Origin: CAZLMF01 sp964560565
GTDB lineage: Bacteria; Bacillota; Clostridia; Oscillospirales; Ruminococcaceae
Length of the DNA stretch: 8,831 nucleotides
Direction of reading: 5' to 3'
Assembly (NCBI GenBank): GCA_964560565.1
Contig: CAZLMF010000064.1
Coordinates: 1-8,831 of the forward strand
Below, piece after piece: positions 1 to 5,663 of this stretch. How positions within the stretch are numbered: the stretch's first letter is position 1; each line of letters begins with the position of its first letter. The notes beneath the pieces were generated by a model. The model made no database searches and was not told the DNA's origin. It saw only the letters and a list, made by a program, of their open reading frames with translations. The position numbers were made by a program, and so were the translations under genes.

Positions 1-55
1 GAGCAGTGGTCTCCAAAACCACGTGCCGAGGGTTCGATTCCTTCTGCCCCTGCCA
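1..55 (+). tRNA. tRNA-Trp (CCA anticodon), 3' part; 5' end outside the window
   Basis: The window opens at about nucleotide 22 of the tRNA. Visible parts in order are the 3' strand of the D stem (1-4), a five-pair anticodon stem (6-10 with 18-22), anticodon loop CTCCAAA with anticodon CCA at 13-15, a 5-nt variable loop, a T stem (28-32 with 40-44) around TTCGATT, the acceptor strand TGCCCCT (45-51), discriminator G52 and an encoded CCA at 53-55. CCA reads UGG, so it carries tryptophan in translation. It is also the expected ligand of the tryptophan T-box near 8150-8390. The 5' acceptor strand cannot be checked. Confidence 0.95.
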
Positions 56-60
56 AAAAA

Positions 61-102
61 GCCCTTTAGCCAAGCTTAGATAGCTTGGCTAAAGGGCTTT
101 TT
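61..102 (+). terminator. Intrinsic terminator after tRNA-Trp
   Basis: A perfect 15-bp stem (61-75 with 83-97) closes a 7-nt loop and is followed by TTTTT. It starts 6 nt after the tRNA CCA end. An A-run at 56-60 faces the T-run, so the hairpin can extend and may also work on the opposite strand. Confidence 0.95.
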
Positions 103-208
103 AATGCTTTACAAAGAACAATGCAAACGAAAAAACTCAAAACAAACATAAAAGTCGGTAATAAAAAGAGCTATTTTAAATCGTTTTAAGCGATAAACCC
201 TCGACGCT

Positions 209-242
209 CCTCCAACTTAGCTGAGAAGTGTGGAGGATTTTC
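209..242 (+). terminator. Possible weak terminator or intergenic hairpin
   Basis: CCTCCAACTT (209-218) pairs with 226-236 with one bulged G at 230 and a 7-nt loop. ATTTTC follows. The T-run is short, and no gene directly upstream needs a terminator because the tRNA already has a strong one. It could instead be a remnant hairpin. Confidence 0.35.
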
Positions 243-257
243 ATCCTATCAAAAAGG

Positions 258-284
258 GGAGCAGCATAGAGCTGCTCCATTTCT
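258..284 (+). terminator. Possible weak terminator or intergenic hairpin
   Basis: A perfect 8-bp stem GGAGCAGC/GCTGCTCC (258-265, 271-278) with a 5-nt loop follows an A-run (251-255). The tail ATTTCTCT is a poor T-run. It lies only 22 bp beyond the previous hairpin. A terminator is possible but unproven. Confidence 0.35.
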
Positions 285-417
285 CTAGTTTACTATATAC
301 GTTTCATACCCCTTCGCCCTCACCTCTGTAGCGGGACGCTCCTATTAACTGCTGCCGAAAACGCCGCCTGTAGGGACGAATGCACGGCTATTGCATGTTC
401 AGCACAAGAGCAAAAAA

Positions 418-428
418 TGTGATATAAT
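418..428 (+). promoter_or_regulatory. Extended -10 promoter for the isomerase/dehydrogenase unit
   Basis: TATAAT at 423-428 is preceded by TG at 420-421, a perfect extended -10. No good -35 lies 16-18 bp upstream (CAGCAC at 400-405). The predicted start near 435 leaves a leader of only about 11 nt, so the GAGGTG ribosome binding site (435-440) would lie at the very 5' end of the mRNA. Confidence 0.6.
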
Positions 429-445
429 ACTACTGAGGTGAAAAT

Positions 446-1201
446 ATGATTAAAGCAGGACTAACCTCCGTTTCTTTCAGAGAGCTATCGCCAAAGGATA
501 TAATCTCACTAATGAAGCAAACGGGGCTTAAAAATATCGAATGGGGCAGCGATATTCACTGCCCGCCAAATGACAAGGACAACCTTGCGAAAACAGCTCA
601 AATGCAAGCCGAAAACGGCATTAAGTGCTGCTCCTACGGCTCGTATTTCCGCTTAGGTGATACCCCACTTGATATTCTACCCAACTACATATCCGCCGCA
701 AAGGTGCTTGGCACGGGCATTATCCGTGTTTGGTGCGGCACTAAAGGCTCTGCCGATTACACGCAAGATGAAAAGACGGAACTTTTCGCCAATTGTAAAT
801 CAGCGGCACAAATTGCCATGCAAAATGGCGCAATCCTTTGCATGGAGTGCCACCAATACACTTTCACAGACGATAAAAATGCCGCATTTGAGCTTATGGA
901 AGCTGTAGATTCCCCAAGTTTTAGGATGTATTGGCAGCCAAATCAGGATAAATTGTTCGAAGAAAACATGGAATACGCAACCCTAATCGCTCCCTATGTC
1001 ACAAACATTCACGTTTTCAACTGGCAGGGCGAGAGCAAATATCCCCTAAAATTAGCGCAGCAGACATGGCAAAAATACCTCACAGCATTTTCGGGCGACC
1101 ACAAGCTACTTCTCGAATTTATGCCTGATGGCAAACCTGAAAGCTTGCAAGAGGAAGCAACGGCGCTTATGAATATTATAGGAGGAGCAAAACCAAAATG
1201 A
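446..1201 (+). CDS. Sugar phosphate isomerase/epimerase-like TIM-barrel protein
   Basis: This 251-residue protein looks like the xylose isomerase-like TIM-barrel superfamily (AP endonuclease 2 fold), whose members isomerise or epimerise sugars and related polyols, usually with a divalent metal. The typical opening is present (AGLTSVSFREL, then GLKNIEW). Likely metal or active-site positions are E134 and H136 in CMECH, H189 in NIHVFNW and E224 in LLLEFM, each at the end of a predicted strand. Length is at the short end of the usual range for the family. There is no signal peptide, so it should be cytosolic. The ATG follows GAGGTG with 5 nt spacing. The stop overlaps the start of the dehydrogenase gene (ATGA), which implies translational coupling and a shared pathway. 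The substrate cannot be read from the sequence. The fold is secure, the reaction is not. Confidence 0.85.
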   Translation: MIKAGLTSVSFRELSPKDIISLMKQTGLKNIEWGSDIHCPPNDKDNLAKTAQMQAENGIKCCSYGSYFRLGDTPLDILPNYISAAKVLGTGIIRVWCGTKGSADYTQDEKTELFANCKSAAQIAMQNGAILCMECHQYTFTDDKNAAFELMEAVDSPSFRMYWQPNQDKLFEENMEYATLIAPYVTNIHVFNWQGESKYPLKLAQQTWQKYLTAFSGDHKLLLEFMPDGKPESLQEEATALMNIIGGAKPK

Positions 1202-2199
1202 GAACAATTTTCCTAACTAATGCAAAGCACAATATCCACACAGTGTACGCAGACAGCACAATCTGCGAGCTTGAGCAAATTGCAGGCACTGATTCGGTTA
1301 TCTACGATGAAAATGACATAAGGCAAAGTTCAAGTTCCTTCAAAGATGTCCGCTACATTTTCTCAACTTGGGGTATACCAAGCTTTACGTCCGATGAAAT
1401 AAAAGTCATTTTCCCAAGCCTAGAGTGCGTTTTCTACGCCGCAGGCTCAGTTCAGTGGTTTGCACGCCCGTTCCTTGAATGCGGCGTAAGAGTTTTCAGC
1501 GCATGGGAGGCGAACGCCGTCCCTGTCGCAGAATACACAGTGTCACAAATCATCCTTGCAAACAAGATGTTTTACACATTATCACGCCTTATGAGCAGCG
1601 GAAATGTCAGTCAAGCAAGGGAGCTTGCAAGCAATATAGTCGGCAACTACGGCAAAAAAATCGGCATAATTGGCGCAGGCACAATCGGTAAACTCGTTAT
1701 AAAAATGCTTAAAGAATATCATCTAGAGGTTGCAGTATTTGACCCGTTTTTATCCAAGGATACCGCATTTGCGCTAGGTGTAACAAAATGCAGCTTGGAG
1801 GAGCTTTTCAGCAGCTGTCAAGTGGTATCAAACCACCTTGCCAACAATGATGCCACAAAGGAAATGCTAAATGGCAAGCTTTTTGAGCGTATGCCCCCGT
1901 ATGCAACTTTTATCAACACAGGCCGTGGTGCGCAGGTAGTAGAAAGTGAGCTTATCGCCGCTCTAAAAGCAAGAGCAGACCTCACCGCAGTTTTGGATGT
2001 GACTGAGCCGGAGCCTCCAGTCGAGGACAGCCCATTTTTCGAGCTTCCCAACTGCGTTTTAACCCCGCATATCGCAGGAAGCTTAGGGGATGAGATGCAC
2101 CGAATGTCCCAGTATATGCTTGAAGAATACAAAAGCTACATTGCAGGCAACTCATGCAGATACGAAGTAACCAAAGAAATGCTTGAAACAATGGCGTGA
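1198..2199 (+). CDS. D-isomer-specific 2-hydroxyacid dehydrogenase, NAD-dependent
   Basis: This 333-residue protein has the D-2-hydroxyacid dehydrogenase layout: a split catalytic domain (about 1-105 and 295-333) around a Rossmann domain. The nucleotide motif GIIGAGTIG gives G159, G161 and G164. D182 at the end of the next strand (AVFDPF) suggests NAD rather than NADP. The catalytic triad is visible: R243 in NTGRGAQV, E272 in DVTEPEP and H291 in TPHIAGS. The family reversibly reduces 2-keto acids to D-2-hydroxyacids. GGAGGAGC lies upstream within the end of the isomerase gene, and the two genes overlap by 4 bp. With a sugar isomerase-like partner, a role in catabolism of a sugar acid or polyol is a reasonable inference, but the substrate is unknown. 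Alternatives within the family (phosphoglycerate, glyoxylate or lactate-type enzymes) cannot be separated here. Confidence 0.9.
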   Translation: MRTIFLTNAKHNIHTVYADSTICELEQIAGTDSVIYDENDIRQSSSSFKDVRYIFSTWGIPSFTSDEIKVIFPSLECVFYAAGSVQWFARPFLECGVRVFSAWEANAVPVAEYTVSQIILANKMFYTLSRLMSSGNVSQARELASNIVGNYGKKIGIIGAGTIGKLVIKMLKEYHLEVAVFDPFLSKDTAFALGVTKCSLEELFSSCQVVSNHLANNDATKEMLNGKLFERMPPYATFINTGRGAQVVESELIAALKARADLTAVLDVTEPEPPVEDSPFFELPNCVLTPHIAGSLGDEMHRMSQYMLEEYKSYIAGNSCRYEVTKEMLETMA

Positions 2200-2208
2200 G
2201 AATATAGT

Positions 2209-2242
2209 AAGCTGTCAATTTAGTTTGACAGCTTTTTGTTTT
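2209..2242 (+). terminator. Intrinsic terminator of the isomerase/dehydrogenase unit
   Basis: A 10-bp stem AAGCTGTCAA/TTGACAGCTT (2209-2218, 2225-2234) with a 6-nt loop is followed by TTTTGTTTT. It begins 10 nt after the dehydrogenase stop codon. Confidence 0.93.
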
Positions 2243-2270
2243 ATACGAGCATACAAAACGAACAAGTGAC

Positions 2271-2299
2271 TTGACATGTTAGCCAATTTGTGTTATTTT
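2271..2299 (+). promoter_or_regulatory. Sigma-A promoter of the lipoprotein gene
   Basis: A perfect TTGACA (2271-2276), a 17-bp spacer and TATTTT (2294-2299) with an extended TG at 2291-2292. The predicted start near 2306 leaves a leader of about 67 nt. Confidence 0.8.
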
Positions 2300-2372
2300 A
2301 ATGTTAAGATATGTGATATTTTATATTATCTGTGTCGATGACAAATGATTTTTTGACGAAATGGAGGACAAT

Positions 2373-3248
2373 ATGAAAAAAAGTGCAATATCTTTTGCGT
2401 TTGTGATTATAGTTATAACTTTAACTGTAACTGCAATGTTGTCAGCGTGCACAGACGAAAAAGTACCTGATACCACCTCTCAAATTTCTTCTGGTGAGCA
2501 ATACGCGCAGCTTCGCCAAGACTGGCTTGATGATGAGCTTATTGGAACTGATTTTTGGTATGATAATGTTAAATATTCAGATGATATTCCCGATAACGAC
2601 TTAACTAAAATAATTGAAAAGCTCAAAAAGACCGAGTTTGTGGGTTTTGAGGAAGGTAAAATCCACCCTCAAAATGGTTATAAGCTTAGTCTGGATTACC
2701 CTGACCAAACAATTGAATACAGCATCCCGAATGCCGAGCATATTCAAATTACAATTACAGACAAGAATGCTGAGCTTGTGGGAACTACCAATAAGGACGA
2801 GAGTATTGTACAAGGCGAAAACCTCAACACCTATTACAGAATAAGTGACAATGCCTACAATGAGCTTGAAAAGCTCTTTACTGCAATTGTTAATTCAAAA
2901 GAGGTTGAAATAGGGCAAATCCCCCAAGACTGGCTCTCCAAGCAGCCCGAAAGCATATACATTTACAACGCTACGGGTTCTCAGTTTAACCTTAAAGCAG
3001 ACATCACCACTTTCATCGGCAAGTTAAGCGCTCTTACCTACACCGACATAGGAAAGCAACCCGACGAACTGCCTGACGGCGGCGGAAAAGGCTTTGTGCT
3101 TGAATATCAAGATAAAACGGTCGACTACTGGTTCAACGCAGGCAACACCCTTTGGCTTACCGAGGGTGACAATGAAGCTGTGATTTACACCATTCCTAAG
3201 GACGTCTACGATGATATATTCAATTACGACTGGATAGGAATCGAGTAG
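2373..3248 (+). CDS. Predicted lipoprotein with a duplicated domain, function unknown
   Basis: I do not recognise this 291-residue protein by family. An upstream in-frame ATG exists at 2361, but GGAGG (2363-2367) overlaps that codon and sits 5 nt before the ATG at 2373, so 2373 is chosen. From there the protein has a lipoprotein signal: MKK, a hydrophobic stretch to about residue 22, and lipobox LSAC with the lipidated cysteine at C26. It should be anchored to the outer face of the membrane. Residues 76-169 and 210-283 look like two copies of one domain. Each has DLTKII/DITTFI, then GYKLSLDYPDQTIEY or GFVLEYQDKTVDY, and ends in AYNELEKLF or VYDDIFNYD. The mature protein is acidic. It has its own strong promoter and lies between a terminator and the tadA promoter, so it is probably monocistronic. 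Substrate or partner is unknown. Confidence 0.88.
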   Translation: MKKSAISFAFVIIVITLTVTAMLSACTDEKVPDTTSQISSGEQYAQLRQDWLDDELIGTDFWYDNVKYSDDIPDNDLTKIIEKLKKTEFVGFEEGKIHPQNGYKLSLDYPDQTIEYSIPNAEHIQITITDKNAELVGTTNKDESIVQGENLNTYYRISDNAYNELEKLFTAIVNSKEVEIGQIPQDWLSKQPESIYIYNATGSQFNLKADITTFIGKLSALTYTDIGKQPDELPDGGGKGFVLEYQDKTVDYWFNAGNTLWLTEGDNEAVIYTIPKDVYDDIFNYDWIGIE

Positions 3249-3277
3249 GCAAATAGACAGAGCTTCATAACCGCCCC

Positions 3278-3306
3278 TTGCTCAGAGTCCATATATTTGA
3301 TATAAT
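3278..3306 (+). promoter_or_regulatory. Extended -10 promoter of tadA
   Basis: TATAAT (3301-3306) has an extended TG at 3298-3299 and a partial -35 TTGCTC (3278-3283) at 17 bp. The predicted start near 3313 falls on the first GG of the hairpin that follows. Confidence 0.65.
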
Positions 3307-3347
3307 AAAACAGGCGCAGACTAAGTCTGCCGCCTGTTTATCTTTTT
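3307..3347 (+). terminator. Terminator of the lipoprotein gene, or hairpin at the 5' end of the tadA mRNA
   Basis: AAACAGGCG (3308-3316) and CAGAC (3317-3321) pair with GTCTG (3325-3329) and CGCCTGTTT (3331-3339), with one bulged C at 3330 and a TAA loop. ATCTTTTT follows. It stands about 60 bp after the lipoprotein stop and directly downstream of the tadA -10 box. It can serve as terminator for the upstream gene, and transcripts from the tadA promoter would begin inside it. Confidence 0.7.
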
Positions 3348-3375
3348 AGGTTATGACCATATTGTTGGAGGTACT

Positions 3376-3846
3376 ATGCAAGATACTGAATATATGCGCC
3401 ACGCACTCACCCTTGCCGCAAAGGCGGCAAGTATCGGCGAAGTCCCTGTTGGTGCAGTGGTGGTAAGCCCCACGGGTGAAATCATCGGCGAGGGCTACAA
3501 CCTGCGTGAGGAAAGCCGCAACCCCCTCACCCATGCTGAAATAATTGCAATAAATGAAGCCTCCAAAACGCTAGGCGCTTGGAGGCTAATCGGCTGTACT
3601 ATATATGTCACTTTAGAGCCTTGCTCTATGTGCTGCGGCGCTATAATCAACTCGCGAATATCAAGGGTGGTATACGGCGCACCTGACCCGAAAGCAGGCT
3701 CATGCGGCTCGGTGGTGGATTTATTCTCCCTGCCCTACAACCATAAACCGGAAGTCACAGCAGGATTATTGGCGCAGGACTGCTCAGAAATCCTGTCCGA
3801 TTTTTTTAGAGAGCTTAGAATCAGCAAGCAAAAAAATGACGGCTAA
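3376..3846 (+). CDS. tadA: tRNA-specific adenosine deaminase TadA
   Basis: TadA deaminates A34 to inosine in the anticodon of tRNA-Arg(ACG), letting one tRNA read CGU, CGC and CGA. The 156-residue length is normal for the family. The zinc-dependent cytidine/deoxycytidylate deaminase signature is complete: H53-A54-E55 in THAEIIAI, with E55 as proton shuttle, and P82-C83-S84-M85-C86 giving the two zinc cysteines. GAWRL and VVYGAPDPKAGSCGS are characteristic of TadA rather than of guanine deaminases. The ATG follows TGGAGGT with 4 nt spacing. In many Firmicutes tadA lies next to the SRP RNA gene and dnaX, but neither is visible here. No terminator is obvious behind it, and its stop codon overlaps the end of a small minus-strand gene. 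Confidence 0.96.
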   Translation: MQDTEYMRHALTLAAKAASIGEVPVGAVVVSPTGEIIGEGYNLREESRNPLTHAEIIAINEASKTLGAWRLIGCTIYVTLEPCSMCCGAIINSRISRVVYGAPDPKAGSCGSVVDLFSLPYNHKPEVTAGLLAQDCSEILSDFFRELRISKQKNDG

Positions 3847-3962
3847 TCCGCTACAAAATACCGCTTGCTGTGTCGGTAAATGAAGTCAATGGCAGTGTTT
3901 ATAGCGACAGCGAGAAAAGCAACGAGAGAAAGTGCAATAAAAATCCTAGATATAGTCTTCAT
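3843..3962 (-). CDS. Small single-span membrane protein, 39 residues
   Basis: A short minus-strand gene not assignable to any family I know. It starts at an ATG (3962-3960) preceded by GGAGG (3972-3968) at 5 nt spacing, and ends at TAG (3845-3843). The product begins MKTISR, continues with one hydrophobic segment (about residues 6-27, rich in I, L, V, A and F), then DFIY and a short basic tail RHSKR ending in VAD. Support comes from three independent signals: an ideal ribosome binding site, an extended -10 promoter about 37 nt upstream of the ATG, and a protein with clear single-helix membrane character. It converges with tadA, and the two stop codons overlap. It could be a membrane-complex accessory peptide or a toxin-like peptide. 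Nothing in the sequence decides between these. Confidence 0.7.
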   Translation of the reverse strand: MKTISRIFIALSLVAFLAVAINTAIDFIYRHSKRYFVAD

Positions 3963-4005
3963 AATAACCTCCATAGCTTCATTTGGTTTGTCAGCTTGTA
4001 TACTT

Positions 4006-4034
4006 ATTATATCACATTAACCCAAAAAAAGAAA
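4006..4034 (-). promoter_or_regulatory. Extended -10 promoter of the small membrane protein gene
   Basis: Read on the minus strand, TATAAT (4011-4006) is preceded by TGTGA, giving a perfect extended -10. The -35 position (TTTCTT, 4034-4029) is weak. The core TGTGATATAATA is identical to that of the promoter at 418-429. Confidence 0.6.
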
Positions 4035-4046
4035 GATGATTAAATG

Positions 4047-4075
4047 TTTTCTTTTACATTAATATGTGCTATAAT
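4047..4075 (+). promoter_or_regulatory. Extended -10 promoter of the flippase gene
   Basis: TATAAT (4070-4075) has TG at 4067-4068. The -35 position, TTTTCT at 17 bp, is weak. It points away from the minus-strand promoter at 4006-4011, so the two divergent -10 boxes are about 58 bp apart. The predicted leader is about 40 nt. Confidence 0.6.
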
Positions 4076-4121
4076 GTCCTTATGTGAAAATGCGATAAAA
4101 TAGTTATACACGGAGATATTG

Positions 4122-5546
4122 ATGGATAAGTATAGGACACTTTTTTCTAACACCTTAATATTCGGACTTGGCTCCTTCGGCTCTAAGCTGATGGTGTTTT
4201 TATTGCTGTTTTTTTATACCAGGGTACTTTCCCTTGAAGAATTTGGCTCAGTTGACCTGATTATCCAAGCAGCAAACCTTTTAATTCCAATAGCAGGGTT
4301 AAGCATTTTTGAAGGCACAGTCCGTTTCACACTCGATAAGGGATATAGGCGCACCGATGTCATGTCGGTTAGCATTCAAATCGCACTTATCGGGCTTTTT
4401 TGCGTTGGTGTTGCATTCCCACTACTGCGCTTAATAGGGGCACTTTCGGACTACCTTATACTGCTTTACATATATGTGTTCATTGCAACAATCAAACTTA
4501 TTTTTGAGCAATTTGTCCGTGGGATGGGATATGTAAAGCTTTATGCGATGAACGGATTGCTCACTACTTTTATGATGATATTTTTCAACATTATCTTCTT
4601 GGTAATATTCAAGTGGGGTACTGTTGGCTACGTACTATCAATCGTGCTTGCTGATGCGCTGTCAGTAATGTTTCTATATGCAGTTGCAAATATAAAGAAG
4701 TATATTCGCTTGAAGGATATAAACAAAGAAGTGCGCAGTGCAATGTTACGCTATTCCCTGCCTATGCTGCCTACAACAATACTATGGTGGGTTACTAGCT
4801 TTTCCGACCGCTACATGGTTACCCATATGTTAAGCCTTTCCCACAACGGAATTTATAGCGCGGCATATAAAATTCCCACAATAATCACCCTTATCTCGGC
4901 GATATTTTCGCAGGCATGGCAAATGTCCGCTGTCACTGAGCACAACGATAAGGCGATTGCCCGTTTCTATACCAATGTTTTCAATACCTTTCAATCCCTT
5001 GTGTACGTCGTAGCAGGAGGTATTTTCCTCTTTATTAAGCCAATTTCAATGCTTATGGGAGGTGGATTTCCCATAAGCTACAAATACACGCCTTTTTTAG
5101 TTCTCTCTGTGGTATTCAGCTGCTTTGTGACCTTCTTTGGCAGCATTTACGTCGCTACAAAGCGCACGGGCAGGGGACTTGTTACAACAATAATCCCCGG
5201 AGTGATAAATATACTTTTAAACCTTCTTCTAATTCCAAAGCTTGGCATACATGGCGCCGCTATTGCCACCTGCACTAGCTATCTAGTTGCCTTTGTTATC
5301 CGCACCTTTGATGCGAGAGCCATAGTGGGGATGAAAACCAACTGGTTACGAATCGGCGGGAACACCACCTTACTATATATAATGGCATACTTTATCTTTA
5401 CCGAGCCAAAACTTTACTACCTATACTTATCAGCGGCGATGATAGTGCTTGTTGCGATAAACAGCAAGGATGTTCTATCCGCACTCAAAGCTTTGCTAAA
5501 GCGCAAATCACGCGAAGTCGAAGAAGTAGCCGCAGAAACCAACTAA
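4122..5546 (+). CDS. Polysaccharide/oligosaccharide flippase, MOP superfamily (Wzx-like)
   Basis: A 474-residue integral membrane protein with about 14 predicted helices, the expected number for the MOP exporter superfamily (Wzx/RfbX, PST group). Such proteins move lipid-linked sugar units across the cytoplasmic membrane for surface polysaccharide assembly. Family features are the N-terminal FGLGSFGSKLMVFLLLFF helix, YTRVLSLEEFG at the end of helix 1, RYSLPMLPTTILWWV at the start of the second half, and GIHGAAIATCTSY near helix 12. The tail is charged and cytoplasmic. A TTG lies 3 nt upstream in frame, but GGAGA (4112-4116) is correctly spaced for the ATG at 4122. No glycosyltransferase or polymerase gene lies nearby, so it is an orphan flippase with its own promoter and terminator. 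The sugar substrate is unknown. A MATE or MurJ assignment is less likely. Confidence 0.88.
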   Translation: MDKYRTLFSNTLIFGLGSFGSKLMVFLLLFFYTRVLSLEEFGSVDLIIQAANLLIPIAGLSIFEGTVRFTLDKGYRRTDVMSVSIQIALIGLFCVGVAFPLLRLIGALSDYLILLYIYVFIATIKLIFEQFVRGMGYVKLYAMNGLLTTFMMIFFNIIFLVIFKWGTVGYVLSIVLADALSVMFLYAVANIKKYIRLKDINKEVRSAMLRYSLPMLPTTILWWVTSFSDRYMVTHMLSLSHNGIYSAAYKIPTIITLISAIFSQAWQMSAVTEHNDKAIARFYTNVFNTFQSLVYVVAGGIFLFIKPISMLMGGGFPISYKYTPFLVLSVVFSCFVTFFGSIYVATKRTGRGLVTTIIPGVINILLNLLLIPKLGIHGAAIATCTSYLVAFVIRTFDARAIVGMKTNWLRIGGNTTLLYIMAYFIFTEPKLYYLYLSAAMIVLVAINSKDVLSALKALLKRKSREVEEVAAETN

Positions 5547-5557
5547 TTCAAAATATT

Positions 5558-5590
5558 ATGCCCTCTGTTGTAAAACAGAGGGCATTTTTT
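5558..5590 (+). terminator. Intrinsic terminator of the flippase gene, possibly bidirectional
   Basis: A perfect 12-bp stem (5558-5569 with 5574-5585) with loop GTAA and a run of six T. It begins 11 nt after the stop codon. On the other strand the hairpin is followed by AATATTTT, so it may also stop the convergent regulator transcript, which has no closer terminator. Confidence 0.95.
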
Positions 5591-5663
5591 ACGCATATTT
5601 TGGTGTAATAATCAATTTAGGTGGCATAATAAAATATCGGAAAATTCACAGCCTTTGAAAGCC

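Larger units (their letters stand above)
103..417. other. Non-coding intergenic region with hairpins and short repeats
   Basis: I see no credible coding sequence on either strand. The stretch holds a 10-bp hairpin with one bulge (209-236), a perfect 8-bp hairpin (258-278), a 9-bp direct repeat GACGCTCCT (203-211 and 335-343), two near copies of TGTAG(C)GGGACG (327-338 and 369-378), and an imperfect palindrome GAATGCA/TGCATGTTC (378-400). The right-hand part looks like decayed intergenic repeat sequence, but no complete element can be delimited. Its function is unknown. Confidence 0.6.

Noticed and set aside
28..55. tRNA-Trp 3' end as a phage attachment site paired with the holin gene
   Set aside because: No direct repeat of the tRNA 3' sequence is found further along the window, and there is no integrase, so integration at this tRNA is not supported.
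2361..2372. Upstream ATG as start of the lipoprotein gene
   Set aside because: The ribosome binding site overlaps this codon and is ideally spaced for the ATG at 2373, which also gives a canonical signal peptide.
4119..4121. TTG as start of the flippase
   Set aside because: It is only 2 nt from GGAGA, while the ATG at 4122 has proper spacing.
3847..4121. SRP RNA gene after tadA, as in many Firmicutes
   Set aside because: No SRP-like hairpin with its conserved tetraloop region is visible. The stretch is explained by the small minus-strand gene and two divergent promoters.
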